Assembly (NCBI RefSeq): GCF_003143515.1
Contig: NZ_CP029343.1
Location: 1,302,001 to 1,366,000, forward strand
Length of the DNA: 64,000 nt
Source of the DNA: Massilia oculi
GTDB lineage: Bacteria; Pseudomonadota; Gammaproteobacteria; Burkholderiales; Burkholderiaceae_D
Direction: 5' to 3'
The position numbers and the translations under genes were made by a program. Below, in pieces: positions 16,281 through 25,348 of this stretch. The number at the start of each line of letters is the position of its first letter. The first letter of the stretch is position 1. Under the pieces are notes generated by a model. It made no database searches. It was not told where the DNA came from and saw only the letters and a list, made by a program, of their open reading frames with translations.

Positions 16281-19120
16281 GATGGGGGCTGTCCACCGCC
16301 AAGGCGGATGGCGTGGGCGGTCTCGAGCCCATCCGGCGCCGGCATCCTCCAGTCGAGCAGCACCACATCATAGGGCGCTGCCGCGCCGCGCACCAGCGCC
16401 AGCGCCTCGGCGCCGCCGCCGGCCAGCGTGCCCTCCCATCCCATGCCAAGCACCATGCGCAGCAGCGCTTCTCCCGCAGCCGGGTGGTCATCCACCACCA
16501 GCACGCGCAGGCTCGCGCACGGCGTGGCTGGTGGACGCTGTTCCTCTTCTTTCAGCACCAGTTCGAACCAGAAATCACTGCCCACGCCCGGCGTGCTGTC
16601 GAGCTCGAGCGTGGCCCCCATCTGCGCCAGCAGACGCCGCGAGATGACCAGGCCAAGTCCGGTTCCGCCGAAACGGCGTGAGATCGATGCCTCGGCCTGG
16701 GTAAAGCCCTGGAAGATCTGCTCGCGTTGCTCGGGAGTGATCCCGATGCCGGTGTCGCGCACCCCAAAGCGAATGCGTGCGCCAGCCTCTTCCCGCCCCA
16801 GCAGTTCCACGCTGACAGTGACGCTGCCGCGCTCGGTGAACTTGAGCGCGTTGCCGGCCAGGTTGATCAGGATCTGCTGCAGGCGCATCCGGTCGCCCAC
16901 CAGCCAGGCAGGCAGCCGCGGATCGATGTCGAACAAGGTCTCGACCAGCTTGTCTCCCTGGTTGCCCGACAAGACCGTGGCCAGATCACGCATGAGTCCA
17001 TCGAGTTCGAACGGATGCGGGTCAAGGATGAGCTTACCAGCCTCGATCTTCGAAAAGTCGAGCACATCATTGAGCAATTGCAGCAAGGTCCGCGCCGCCA
17101 TCTCGGCCTTGCTGGCATAGTCGTGCTGGCGCGAGTCAAGCGCGGTCAGGTGCAGTAGCTCCAGCATGCCCAGCACGGCGTTGAGCGGGGTACGGATCTC
17201 GTGGCTCATATTGGCCAGGAAGCTGGACTTGGCCTCGCTCGCCTTGTCGGCCTGTTCCCTCGCCCGGTTGAGCGAGGCGACCAGCTCCTGGCGCGCCGTG
17301 ATGTCGACCGCCACGCCCAGGTAGCCGCCGATCCGTCCTTCGGCATCGCAGATGGCGCTCACGATCAGCGACACCGCGATGCGCCCGCCGTCGCGCCGCA
17401 CGAAGGTCCATTCGCGCGTCTCCGCGCCCTCGCGCTGGGCCTGGATGACGAGGGCGGTGAAACCGTCCACCGCGCGTCCCTCGGCCGCCGCGACCTCGGC
17501 GATGCGCGCCGCCAGCTCTTCACGATCGTGGAACAGCTGCGGCGTTGCCAGGCCGATCATGTCCTCGGCCCGGTGTCCGAGCATGAGCTCGGCGCCGCGG
17601 TTGAACAGGGTGATAACGCCGTCGCCGGAGGTGGCGATGATCGCCACCCCGGTGGCCGCGTCGAGCACCGAGCCGAGCAGCGCATTGAGCTGGCTGAGTT
17701 CGGCGGTGCGGCTGACCACCGTGTCTTCCAGGCGCGCATTGGCGGCGCGCACGCGTTCCTCGGCCGCCTTGCGCTCGGTGATGTCGCGCACCGTGACCGC
17801 CAGCGCGTCCACCTTCCCGCCGGCGCCGCGCACCGGCGAGATCGAAAGCCAGACGTCGATCAGATGGCCGTCCTTGTGGCGGCGTACGGTTTCCAGGTCG
17901 GCCACCGGCGCACCGGCGGCGAGCATCGACAGGATCCCGTTTTCCTCGTCCATCCGCTCGGCCGGCACCAGCAGTTCGGCGGCGGTGCGGCCAATCGCTT
18001 CCTGCGCCGTGTGGCCGAACAAGGTCTCGGCGCCCCGGTTCCAGCTGGTGATGCGTCCGCTCAAATCCTTGCTGATGATGGCGTCGATCGCGCTGTCGAC
18101 GATGGCGGCCAGCTTGGCCTGTCCGACCCGCACCTCGTGGCTGCGGCGGCGACCGGCGGCGGCCAGCAATGCCAGCGCCGCCAGCGTCGCGCTGGCGGCC
18201 AGCCCGATGCCGAGGGTCGTCGACGGTTTGGGCAGGCCCTGCTGTGCTACGAACTGCTCGCCCGCGCTCAGGCTCAGCCGCCATCGGCGGCCGAACACGG
18301 TGATCTCGGAGTCGGTCTGCAGCATGACCGACGCGGCGGCCGCAGACAGCAGGGATTCGGCGCGGCCATCCGTGACATCCTCCAGGCCGAGCGTGACCGC
18401 TTCGCTTGGGTCGATCATGCCATCGACGAAGCTGCGCACCAGCAGGGGCGTATAGGTCCAGCCGGTCAGGTGGGTCGCGCGCTCGGCTGGCGCCGGGATC
18501 ACGCCCAGGTCGTAGACCGGCAGCAGGAGCAGAAAAGCCGGTTCGGCGGTGGCGCCAGGCTGCACCAGCTTGATCGGCGCGGTCAGCTGGGCGCTGCCAC
18601 TGCGCATCGCGGCCAGCGCGGCGCGCCGCCGGTTGGGCTCGGATGCGAGGTCCAGGCCGAGCGCCACGGTATTGCCGTCGATCGGTTCGATCAGCTGGAT
18701 CACGAAGCGGTCGCCCGAGGTCGGGGCGAACTGGCGAATGGCAAACCCCGCGTGGACACGGCGCTGGCGCGCCACGTAGGCCGCTTCGTCGGCCTCGGAC
18801 ACCCGGCGCACGTAGCCGAAGCCGCGCGCGCCGGGAAACTCGTGTACGACATCGATATTGGCGAGGTAGCGCGCGACCTGTTCCTGCGTCACCGCGTCCG
18901 CCCCGGCCACCAGCAGCATGCCGCGCAGGCCGCGCAACACATTGCGATAATTCTGGATCCGCTCGGCGATCCCGTCGGCGGCCTTGCCCAGGATGCGTTC
19001 GAGCCGCTGCTGCAGCACCTGGTGGTTCTCGCGCTCCTGGTAGTGAGCGGCGCTCAGGCTCAGCGCAGCGCCGGCGCCGGCGATCAGCAACGCCGGCAGG
19101 TAGCGCATGCGCGCGCTCAT
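16274..19120 (-). CDS. Membrane hybrid histidine kinase (CHASE-PAS-PAS-HisKA-HATPase-REC), frameshifted
   Basis: 948 residues in the first frame. Order: membrane helix near residues 8-20, periplasmic CHASE-type sensor (FPGARGFGYVRRVSEADEAAYV), membrane helix LGIGLAASATLAALALLAAA, two PAS domains (IISKDLSGRITSWNRGAETLFGH; VITLFNRGAELMLGH), HisKA with phospho-His640 in MSHEIRTPLN, ATPase with N-box LINLAGNALKFTE, DTGIGI and GTGLGL, then a receiver with Asp923. The frame ends about 20 residues later in GGGQPPSC, in the middle of the receiver. Adding one C to the run at 16284-16288 restores a ~1349-residue protein with a second receiver and an HPt. ATGA overlap with the diguanylate cyclase upstream. 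Confidence 0.85.
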   Translation of the reverse strand: MSARMRYLPALLIAGAGAALSLSAAHYQERENHQVLQQRLERILGKAADGIAERIQNYRNVLRGLRGMLLVAGADAVTQEQVARYLANIDVVHEFPGARGFGYVRRVSEADEAAYVARQRRVHAGFAIRQFAPTSGDRFVIQLIEPIDGNTVALGLDLASEPNRRRAALAAMRSGSAQLTAPIKLVQPGATAEPAFLLLLPVYDLGVIPAPAERATHLTGWTYTPLLVRSFVDGMIDPSEAVTLGLEDVTDGRAESLLSAAAASVMLQTDSEITVFGRRWRLSLSAGEQFVAQQGLPKPSTTLGIGLAASATLAALALLAAAGRRRSHEVRVGQAKLAAIVDSAIDAIISKDLSGRITSWNRGAETLFGHTAQEAIGRTAAELLVPAERMDEENGILSMLAAGAPVADLETVRRHKDGHLIDVWLSISPVRGAGGKVDALAVTVRDITERKAAEERVRAANARLEDTVVSRTAELSQLNALLGSVLDAATGVAIIATSGDGVITLFNRGAELMLGHRAEDMIGLATPQLFHDREELAARIAEVAAAEGRAVDGFTALVIQAQREGAETREWTFVRRDGGRIAVSLIVSAICDAEGRIGGYLGVAVDITARQELVASLNRAREQADKASEAKSSFLANMSHEIRTPLNAVLGMLELLHLTALDSRQHDYASKAEMAARTLLQLLNDVLDFSKIEAGKLILDPHPFELDGLMRDLATVLSGNQGDKLVETLFDIDPRLPAWLVGDRMRLQQILINLAGNALKFTERGSVTVSVELLGREEAGARIRFGVRDTGIGITPEQREQIFQGFTQAEASISRRFGGTGLGLVISRRLLAQMGATLELDSTPGVGSDFWFELVLKEEEQRPPATPCASLRVLVVDDHPAAGEALLRMVLGMGWEGTLAGGGAEALALVRGAAAPYDVVLLDWRMPAPDGLETAHAIRLGGGQPPSC

Positions 19121-20055
19121 GCCGCCGACGCGATGCAGGCGCGGTCGCGTCCCGCTTCCTTGGCCCGGTAGAGCTGCTGGTCGGCCAGCCGCAGCAGGCT
19201 GTCGACATCCACATCGCGCGCCTGGTCGGTCCAGACCGCGCCAACGCTGAGCGTGACGCACCGCGCGGCATCGGAACGGGCATGCGGCAGCGCCAGCGCA
19301 TGCATTTCGCGGCGCAACCCGGCCGACAACACTTGCGCCGCCGCATATCCGGCGCCAGGCGCGAGCAGTGCGAATTCCTCGCCACCATAGCGCGCCGCAA
19401 AATCCGCTGGCCGCTGGAGGATACGGGTGAACGCCCCGGCGACCTGGCGCAGGCAGGCGTCGCCGGCCTGATGCCCGTAGTGGTCGTTGTAGCGCTTGAA
19501 GAAATCGACATCGGCCAGCATCAGCACCAGCCCGGTGCCGTCGCGCCGCGCGCGCGCCAGCTCGGCGGCAACGCGTTCGTTGAAGTAACGCCGGTTGGGG
19601 ATCTCGGTCAGTCCATCGACATAGGCCATCTTCTGCAGGGTCTCGGCCTGCAGCTTGAGCGCCAGGTGGACCCCGACACGGCGCCGCAGCGTCATGGGGT
19701 TGAACGGCTTGGTGACAAAATCGACGGCGCCGGCTTCCCAGCATCGCGATTCCTCGTCGACATCGGTGCTGGCGGTGACGAACAGCAAGGGGATACCGCG
19801 CGTGAGAGGGTCCGCCTTGAGACGGGCAGCCACCTCGAGCCCGCTCATGCCGGGCATGACCAGGTCGAGCAACACCAGGTCGGGCTGGTGCTGGCGGCAG
19901 GCCGCGAGACCGGCCTCTCCGCCCGTCGCCATCAACACTTCATAGTCGGATGCGAGGGTCTGGTAGATCGCGCGGATATTGATCGTCTGATCATCGATGA
20001 CCAGGACCGTGCGCCGCCCAGGATCGGGAAGCTCGGCGGGTTGCAAAGTGAACAT
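19117..20055 (-). CDS. Response-regulator diguanylate cyclase (REC-GGDEF)
   Basis: 312 residues. The receiver has VLVIDDQ and phosphoacceptor Asp64 in LVLLDLVMPGM, then Lys in VTKPFNP. The GGDEF domain has an intact GGEEF active site (224-228) and an RPAD inhibitory I-site (215-218) exactly five residues upstream, so it should make c-di-GMP and be feedback-inhibited. It is the first gene of a two-gene unit with the hybrid kinase (ATGA overlap), so phosphotransfer from that kinase's HPt to this receiver is a natural inference. There is no Shine-Dalgarno; instead a long hairpin sits right before the start. Confidence 0.93.
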   Translation of the reverse strand: MFTLQPAELPDPGRRTVLVIDDQTINIRAIYQTLASDYEVLMATGGEAGLAACRQHQPDLVLLDLVMPGMSGLEVAARLKADPLTRGIPLLFVTASTDVDEESRCWEAGAVDFVTKPFNPMTLRRRVGVHLALKLQAETLQKMAYVDGLTEIPNRRYFNERVAAELARARRDGTGLVLMLADVDFFKRYNDHYGHQAGDACLRQVAGAFTRILQRPADFAARYGGEEFALLAPGAGYAAAQVLSAGLRREMHALALPHARSDAARCVTLSVGAVWTDQARDVDVDSLLRLADQQLYRAKEAGRDRACIASAA

Positions 20056-20056
20056 G

Positions 20057-20120
20057 TCGGACCATTCATGGATAGACCGTCGTTGCCGGAGAACGGCGCG
20101 ACGACGGACGAATGGTCCGA
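20057..20120 (-). promoter_or_regulatory. Strong hairpin over the diguanylate cyclase translation start
   Basis: TCGGACCATTC (20057-20067) pairs perfectly with GAATGGTCCGA (20110-20120). Inside it, CCGTCGT and ACGACGG form a second stem capped by GCCG/CGGC. In the mRNA this 64-nt structure ends two bases before the start codon, so the region normally holding a ribosome site is in the stem. A 6-bp inverted repeat CTTACT/AGTAAG (20132-20151) lies just upstream and could be an operator. Confidence 0.6.
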
Positions 20121-20187
20121 GTGTAACAGTACTTACTCTGAATCAAGTAAGACCGTTGCGCGGATCGGACGGTTTGTCCGACGACAA

Positions 20188-21090
20188 TCAGGCCGGAAAG
20201 ACGCCAGTGGACAGGTAACGGTCGCCGCGGTCGCACACCACGAACACGATGGTCGCGTTTTCCACGGTCTGGGCGATGCGCAGCGCCACTTCGCAGGCGC
20301 CGGCAGCCGAGATGCCGCAGAAGATGCCTTCTTCGGCCGCCAGCCGGCGCGCCATCTGTTCGGCGGACGCCTGGTTCACGCTCTCGACCTGGTCGACGCG
20401 CGCCGCTTCGTAGATCTTCGGCAGGTAGGCTTCGGGCCATTTGCGGATGCCAGGGATCGACGAGCCTTCCTCGGGCTGAGCGCCGACGATGCGGATGGCC
20501 TCGTTCTGTTCCTTCAGGTAGCGCGACACGCCCATGATGGTGCCGGTGGTGCCCATGGCGCTGACGAAGTGCGTGATGCGGCCTTCGGTGTCGCGCCAGA
20601 TTTCGGGGCCGGTGGTCTCGTAGTGCGCGCGTGGATTGTCGCAGTTGGCGAACTGGTCGAGGATGATGCCCTGGCCATCCTTCTGCATCTGCTCGGCCAT
20701 GTCGCGCGCGTATTCCATGCCGCCCGACTTCGGCGTCAGGATGATTTGCGCGCCATACGCGGCCATGCTCTGGCGGCGCTCGACCGACAGGTTGTCGGGC
20801 ATCAGGAGGATCATCTTGTAGCCGAGGATCGCCGCCGCCATCGCCAGCGCGATGCCGGTATTGCCGCTGGTGGCTTCGATCAGCGTGTCGCCCGGCTTGA
20901 TCTGGCCTCGCAGTTCGGCGCCGCGCAGCATCGACATGGCGGCGCGGTCCTTCACCGAGCCTGCCGGGTTATTGCCTTCCAGCTTGCCCAGGATGATATT
21001 GTTGCGGGCCGCGATGTCGGCGCCAGGCAGGCGCTGCAGCTGCACGAGCGGCGTATTGCCGATCGTGGCTTCGATGGTCTTGTAAGCCAT
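20188..21090 (-). CDS. cysM: Cysteine synthase B (O-acetylserine sulfhydrylase)
   Basis: 300 residues. PLP Lys47 lies in PAGSVKDRAA, the substrate loop is EATSGNTGIALAM, and the phosphate-binding loop is SAMGTTGTIMG. PEEGSSIPGIRKWPEAYLP is the CysM-type C-terminal region that distinguishes it from CysK. It makes cysteine from O-acetylserine with sulfide or thiosulfate. The start at 21090 has GGAATAGAG upstream; the further in-frame Met at 21117 precedes the conserved start. Confidence 0.93.
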   Translation of the reverse strand: MAYKTIEATIGNTPLVQLQRLPGADIAARNNIILGKLEGNNPAGSVKDRAAMSMLRGAELRGQIKPGDTLIEATSGNTGIALAMAAAILGYKMILLMPDNLSVERRQSMAAYGAQIILTPKSGGMEYARDMAEQMQKDGQGIILDQFANCDNPRAHYETTGPEIWRDTEGRITHFVSAMGTTGTIMGVSRYLKEQNEAIRIVGAQPEEGSSIPGIRKWPEAYLPKIYEAARVDQVESVNQASAEQMARRLAAEEGIFCGISAAGACEVALRIAQTVENATIVFVVCDRGDRYLSTGVFPA

Positions 21091-21150
21091 TGCTTTCTCT
21101 ATTCCTTGCGATACCAAAGCGCCATTCTAATCCGAGAAGCAAGACGGCGT

Positions 21151-21192
21151 CGGGGCGGGCATCGGTGGAACCGTCCACCGATGCCCGCCCCG
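21151..21192 (-). repeat. Perfect 19-bp inverted repeat between peptidase and cysM
   Basis: 21151-21169 is exactly complementary to 21174-21192 with a four-base ACCG loop. It lies 28 bases after the stop of the M28 peptidase. There is no T-tract on either strand, so a classical rho-independent terminator is unlikely; it may protect the 3' end of the mRNA or attenuate read-through into cysM. Confidence 0.65.
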
Positions 21193-21220
21193 TCAATATA
21201 CAGGCAGGACGTACGCTGGT

Positions 21221-22606
21221 TCAGCGCAGCGGCAAGGGATACGTGGCCGGGCTGACGTTGCCATCCTTGTCGACCGCCTGCACGCCGAAGAACACATTGT
21301 CCTTCGACAGGTCGACGGTCGCTTCCGTCACATTGCCGACCCACTTCGAATTTTCCCAATTCGCGCTGGTCGTGTCGCGCCACACGAGGCGGTAGCCGGC
21401 CAGGTCTGGCTCGGCATTGGCCTTCCACACCAGGGTCGAATCGTTGGTGAGACCCGCGGTGCGCAGCTTGACTTCCTGCGGTGCGGATGGCGCCAGCGCC
21501 AGCGAGGCCATGGCGGCGCCATTCACCTTGGTCACGTTGGCAACGTAGCGGAAGTCCACATGGTCGATCGTGTCGCCATACACCTTGCCGTTTTCGGTGC
21601 GCAGGTCCTGGTGCTGGTGGTCGAAGTTCTCGGCCGGCTCGGTGAAGCGCAGCGCGGCATAGCCCTGCTCCAGGAACGGCATGTGGTCGCCGCCGCGCAG
21701 GTAGCGGTCGTGACGCTGGATGACGCTGACCTTGAAGCCCTTCACGTAGCGCTCGCCCTGCTCCTTGGTGTGGCGCGCGAGCTGGCGCGAGATCGAATCG
21801 TTCTCGCCGCCGGTGGCCACCAGCTGGCGCACGGCCTCGCTCATTTCCTTGGTCGCCGGGATGCTCTGGGCGAACAGGCGCACCGATCGATCGTCGACCT
21901 TGCCGTCGTCGCCGCGCGAGCTGCCGATGATGTCGTTGGTGAACATGCCGGCCACGTTCCAGCCTTTTTCGCGCGCCTGGGTCGCCCAGTGGCGCGCGCC
22001 GATCAGCCCCTGCTCCTCGGCCGCGACGGCCATGAACACGAGCGTGGCGTCGAACTTGTACCTGGCCATCACGCACGCCAGTTCCATGATCGCGGCGGTG
22101 CCCGAGGCGTCGTCGTTGGCGCCCGGCGCATCCGACGTTGCGTCCATCACGTCCGAGGCGCGCGAGTCGTAATGGCCGCTGACCACGTACATGCGGTCCT
22201 TCGAGGCGGCCTGCGTGCCCGGCAGGGTCGCGACCACGTTGACGATCTCGGTCGGCTTCGAGATGCGCGCCGATACGGGGGCCACGTGGCTGTCGAAGGC
22301 TACCTGCAGCGGGGTGCCGGCGCCGCAGCGCTCCAGCTCGGCCTTGATCCAGCGGCGCGCGGCGCCGATGCCGCGCGTCTCGGATGCGGTTTCCGACATC
22401 GTGTGGCGCGTGCCGAAGCTCACCAGCTTGCGGATATGGCTTTCGATCCGCTTCTGAGAAATTTCGCCGAGGATCTTGTTGATTTGGGCTTGCTGGGCGG
22501 TGATGTTCGGCTGCGCCGGGGTGGCTGCCGGGGTGGCTGCATGCGCGCTTGCCGAAGCGGCCAGCAGGGCCGCCAGCAAGGCGGTGGAAACACGGGCGTG
22601 AGGCAT
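21221..22606 (-). CDS. Secreted M28-family zinc aminopeptidase with C-terminal Fn3-like domain
   Basis: 461 residues with a signal peptide (ends ASAHAATPA). The co-catalytic zinc site is complete: His145 (VSGHYDS), Asp165 (PGANDDASG), Glu197/Glu198 (AVAAEEQG), Asp225 (FTNDIIG) and His308 (GGDHMPF). The last ~90 residues (PSAPQEVKLRTAGLTNDSTLVW... SPATYPLPLR) look like a fibronectin type III module. Probably a periplasmic or exported aminopeptidase. The start at 22606 has AAAGGA upstream; the stop is followed by the 19-bp hairpin. Confidence 0.92.
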   Translation of the reverse strand: MPHARVSTALLAALLAASASAHAATPAATPAQPNITAQQAQINKILGEISQKRIESHIRKLVSFGTRHTMSETASETRGIGAARRWIKAELERCGAGTPLQVAFDSHVAPVSARISKPTEIVNVVATLPGTQAASKDRMYVVSGHYDSRASDVMDATSDAPGANDDASGTAAIMELACVMARYKFDATLVFMAVAAEEQGLIGARHWATQAREKGWNVAGMFTNDIIGSSRGDDGKVDDRSVRLFAQSIPATKEMSEAVRQLVATGGENDSISRQLARHTKEQGERYVKGFKVSVIQRHDRYLRGGDHMPFLEQGYAALRFTEPAENFDHQHQDLRTENGKVYGDTIDHVDFRYVANVTKVNGAAMASLALAPSAPQEVKLRTAGLTNDSTLVWKANAEPDLAGYRLVWRDTTSANWENSKWVGNVTEATVDLSKDNVFFGVQAVDKDGNVSPATYPLPLR

Positions 22607-22705
22607 GGTGTCCTTTCTGGTATTGATGTGCAAGCTGTAACAGATGAGCTTGCACATCTTGCCACGCGGCCGTGGGAATGTCAGTCAATACATGTCATCA
22701 AGCGA

Positions 22706-23059
22706 TCATGTCGTGGCCTTGGCTCCCGCCTTCGCGTCGGCCGTCTGGTTCGGCCTGGCGTCTTTCGCGGCAGGCTTGGCGACGGCGCCTTCCTTGCCCT
22801 TGCCGTTGACCACCAGGCCGGCCTCGGACAGCTTGGCGGCCTTTTTATCGCCCAGCCCTTTGACGCGCCCCTGCAGGTCGGCCCAGTCCTTGAACTCGCC
22901 CTTGGCGCGTTCGTCCAGGATGGTCTTGGACATGCTCGGTCCCACACCCTTCACGCCATCGAGCGCCGCGGCGTCGGCCTTGTTGACGTCTACCTGGGCG
23001 AAGGCGAAGCCGGCCGAGGCGACCAGCGCGGCGGCCGCCAGCATCAGATTCTTGATCAT
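22706..23059 (-). CDS. ComEA-like helix-hairpin-helix protein
   Basis: 117 residues. A signal peptide (MIKNLMLAAAALVASAGFAFAQ) is followed by VDVNKADAAALDGVKGVGPSMSKTILDERA and the second hairpin DLQGRVKGLGDKKAAKLSEAGL, the double HhH fold of ComEA-type periplasmic DNA-binding proteins. A low-complexity Lys/Ala tail follows. It could bind DNA during uptake, but many short HhH proteins of this kind have no proven role. The ribosome site is GGAGAA. Confidence 0.85.
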   Translation of the reverse strand: MIKNLMLAAAALVASAGFAFAQVDVNKADAAALDGVKGVGPSMSKTILDERAKGEFKDWADLQGRVKGLGDKKAAKLSEAGLVVNGKGKEGAVAKPAAKDARPNQTADAKAGAKATT

Positions 23060-23168
23060 TGAACGTTCTCCGTAAGTGAATGCTCCCGGCGGCGGGACGC
23101 CGCCGGTGTTCACTTAGACGGATGACCCCGGCTATTGTTGGGGTCCGGGGACTGAGCGCGATCAAGCG

Positions 23169-24146
23169 TCAGGCGGAAAACAACTCCTCGCGCGTCACGG
23201 TCGCCGTGCCCAGCTTGCCGACCACGATGCCGCCGGCGCGGTTGGCCGTCACCAGGGCCTCGGCCAGCGGCGCCTTGGCGCCGAGCATGGTGGCGAGCGT
23301 GGCGATCACGGTGTCGCCCGCGCCCGAGACGTCGAACACTTCGCGCGCATCGGCATGCACGTGCAGCACCTCGTCCCGCGTGAACAGGCTCATGCCCTCT
23401 TCGGAACGGGTCAGCAGCAGCGCATCCAGGCCCAGCTCCTCGCGCAGCTTCTGCGCTTTCTCGAGCAATTGTTCTTCGGTCTTCCAGCCACCCACCACTT
23501 GCTGCAGCTCGGAGCGGTTCGGGGTCAGGATGCTCGCGCCCCGGTACGGCGTGAAATCGTCGCCCTTCGGATCGACCAGCACGATCTTGCCGGCAGCGCG
23601 CGCCAGCGCAATCATCTCGGCCACATTGACCAGGGAACCCTTGTTGTAGTCGGACAGGATGATGACGTCGTAGTCCGGCAGCAGCGCCTTGAACTGGGTG
23701 AGCTTGTCGCGCAGGACGTTCTCGGTCGGCGCATCCTCGAAGTCGATGCGCACCATCTGCTGCTGGCGGCCGATCACGCGCAGCTTGATGATGGTCGAAA
23801 TCGACTCGTCGCGCTTGAGGTAGCTGTGGATGCCTCCGTCCTGCAGCAATTGTTCCATCTGGTCGCCCGCCTCGTCGGCGCCGGCCACGCCCAGGAGGCC
23901 TGTGTGGGCGCCAAGGGCGGCGGCATTGCGCGCCACGTTGGCGGCGCCGCCCAGGCGCTCTTCACGCTTCTGGATGCGCACCACCGGCACCGGCGCCTCG
24001 GGCGAGATGCGCGAGACGTCGCCGAACCAGTAGCGGTCGAGCATGACGTCGCCCACCACCAGCAGGCGCACGGAAGACAGTTGCGGGGCCGCCTCCCGGC
24101 GGAAATCGTCGGCTGCCAGCAGGCGGCTCGGAGTCGGGTTGTTCAT
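23169..24146 (-). CDS. hldA: D-glycero-beta-D-manno-heptose-7-phosphate kinase (HldA / RfaE domain 1)
   Basis: 325 residues, a PfkB/ribokinase-fold sugar kinase: VVGDVMLDRYWFGDVSRISPEAPVPVV, GGAANVARNAAALG, and the C-terminal FDVSGAGDTVIATLA with the catalytic Asp. It matches the N-terminal half of E. coli HldE; the nucleotidyltransferase half is absent here, as in bacteria with separate hldA and hldC. It acts in ADP-heptose synthesis for the LPS inner core. Starts 5 bases after the lapB stop, so LPS synthesis and LPS quality control share an operon. Confidence 0.93.
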   Translation of the reverse strand: MNNPTPSRLLAADDFRREAAPQLSSVRLLVVGDVMLDRYWFGDVSRISPEAPVPVVRIQKREERLGGAANVARNAAALGAHTGLLGVAGADEAGDQMEQLLQDGGIHSYLKRDESISTIIKLRVIGRQQQMVRIDFEDAPTENVLRDKLTQFKALLPDYDVIILSDYNKGSLVNVAEMIALARAAGKIVLVDPKGDDFTPYRGASILTPNRSELQQVVGGWKTEEQLLEKAQKLREELGLDALLLTRSEEGMSLFTRDEVLHVHADAREVFDVSGAGDTVIATLATMLGAKAPLAEALVTANRAGGIVVGKLGTATVTREELFSA

Positions 24147-24151
24147 CGTGC

Positions 24152-25327
24152 TCAGTTCATCACATTCAGTTCTTCGGTGCGGCGCGGCGGATAGGAATCC
24201 CAGCGGTTGCACCCCGGGCAGTGCCAGTAGAACTGGCGCGCCTTGAAGCCGCAGTGGCTGCACTGGTAGCGCGCCAGTTTCTGCGTATAGCGCTGCACCA
24301 GGTTCTTGACCATCGACAGCTCTTCCCAGATATTCGCCGGCGCATCCATCAGGCGCGCTTCCAGCAGTTTATCCAGGCCCAGCAAGGTTGGATTGCGGCG
24401 CAGCTCTTCGACCACCAGTTCCTTGGCCGCCTGCACGCCATCGAGCTCGATGACGGCCTTGAACACGACCTCGATCAGGTCGATCGACGACGCTTCGGCC
24501 AGGTAGGACTTGAGCAGGTTGACGCCTTCCTGCGGGCGGCCCACCTTGCGGTAGCCATCCATCAGGCGCGCGGCCACCAGGGCCACGTGCGGCACGCTCT
24601 GCTGCTCGACGCGGCGCCAGGTCTTCAATGCCTCTTCGACGTCGCCCTGGGCCAGCTGCGCGTCGCCGCGCAGGATGGTGGCGCGCACGCTGTGGCGGTC
24701 GGCTTCCAGTGCCTTGTCGAGCAATTGCATGGCGTCGCCGGACGCCGTGTGCACCAGCGCATCCTGGGCCAGTTCACAATAGAACTGGGCGATTTCCTTC
24801 TGGCGCGATCCGGCGCCCGAATCCTGCAGGCCTTCGGCGGCCGCGATCGCGCGTTTCCACTCCTTCTCGCGCTGGTAGATCTCGAGCAGCGAACGGCGCG
24901 CCTTGACCGCATACGAGGTATCGACCAGCTGGTTGAAGGTTTCCTCGGCGCGGTCCAGCAGGCCGGCCTTCAGGTAATCGATGCCGAGCTCGTACTGCGC
25001 ATGCGCCTTCTCATCGAGCGGCAGGTCGGGCCGCGCCAGCAGGTTCTGGTGCACCCGGATCGCGCGCTCGGTCTCGCCGCGGCGGCGGAACAGGTTGCCG
25101 AGGGCAAAGTGCATGTCGGCCGATTCGGGATCGAGCTTGACGATCTCGATGAAGGAATCGATGGCTTTATCGGGCTGGTCGTTCAGCAGGTGGTTGAGGC
25201 CCTTGAAATAACCACGCGGCAAGGTACGCGATTCGGAGACCAGTTCATTGATGTCGACCCGGGCAGCGAGCCAGCCTAGGCCAAAAAAGAATGGGATGCC
25301 AAGCAGCATCCAGAGTTCAAATTCCAT
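24152..25327 (-). CDS. lapB: Lipopolysaccharide assembly protein B (LapB/YciM)
   Basis: 391 residues. One N-terminal membrane helix (LWMLLGIPFFFGLGWLAARVD) anchors a run of TPR repeats in the cytoplasm. A rubredoxin-like zinc module closes the protein (YQCSHCGFK...WHCPGCNRWDSYP, two CxxC pairs). In E. coli LapB recruits LpxC to FtsH to balance LPS and phospholipid synthesis. The lapA-lapB-hldA order fits this role. Confidence 0.95.
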   Translation of the reverse strand: MEFELWMLLGIPFFFGLGWLAARVDINELVSESRTLPRGYFKGLNHLLNDQPDKAIDSFIEIVKLDPESADMHFALGNLFRRRGETERAIRVHQNLLARPDLPLDEKAHAQYELGIDYLKAGLLDRAEETFNQLVDTSYAVKARRSLLEIYQREKEWKRAIAAAEGLQDSGAGSRQKEIAQFYCELAQDALVHTASGDAMQLLDKALEADRHSVRATILRGDAQLAQGDVEEALKTWRRVEQQSVPHVALVAARLMDGYRKVGRPQEGVNLLKSYLAEASSIDLIEVVFKAVIELDGVQAAKELVVEELRRNPTLLGLDKLLEARLMDAPANIWEELSMVKNLVQRYTQKLARYQCSHCGFKARQFYWHCPGCNRWDSYPPRRTEELNVMN

Positions 25328-25348
25328 GGATTCTAGTTTTCTTATTGT

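Noticed and set aside
19121..19744. N-terminal extension of the kinase frame
   Set aside because: It is an out-of-frame reading of the diguanylate cyclase gene; the kinase start at 19120 overlaps that gene's stop.
23060..23168. GACCCC/GGGGTC inverted repeat near 23120-23145 as a terminator of hldA
   Set aside because: It lies upstream of the HhH gene start and downstream of nothing it could end except hldA, and it has no T-tract; too weak to list.
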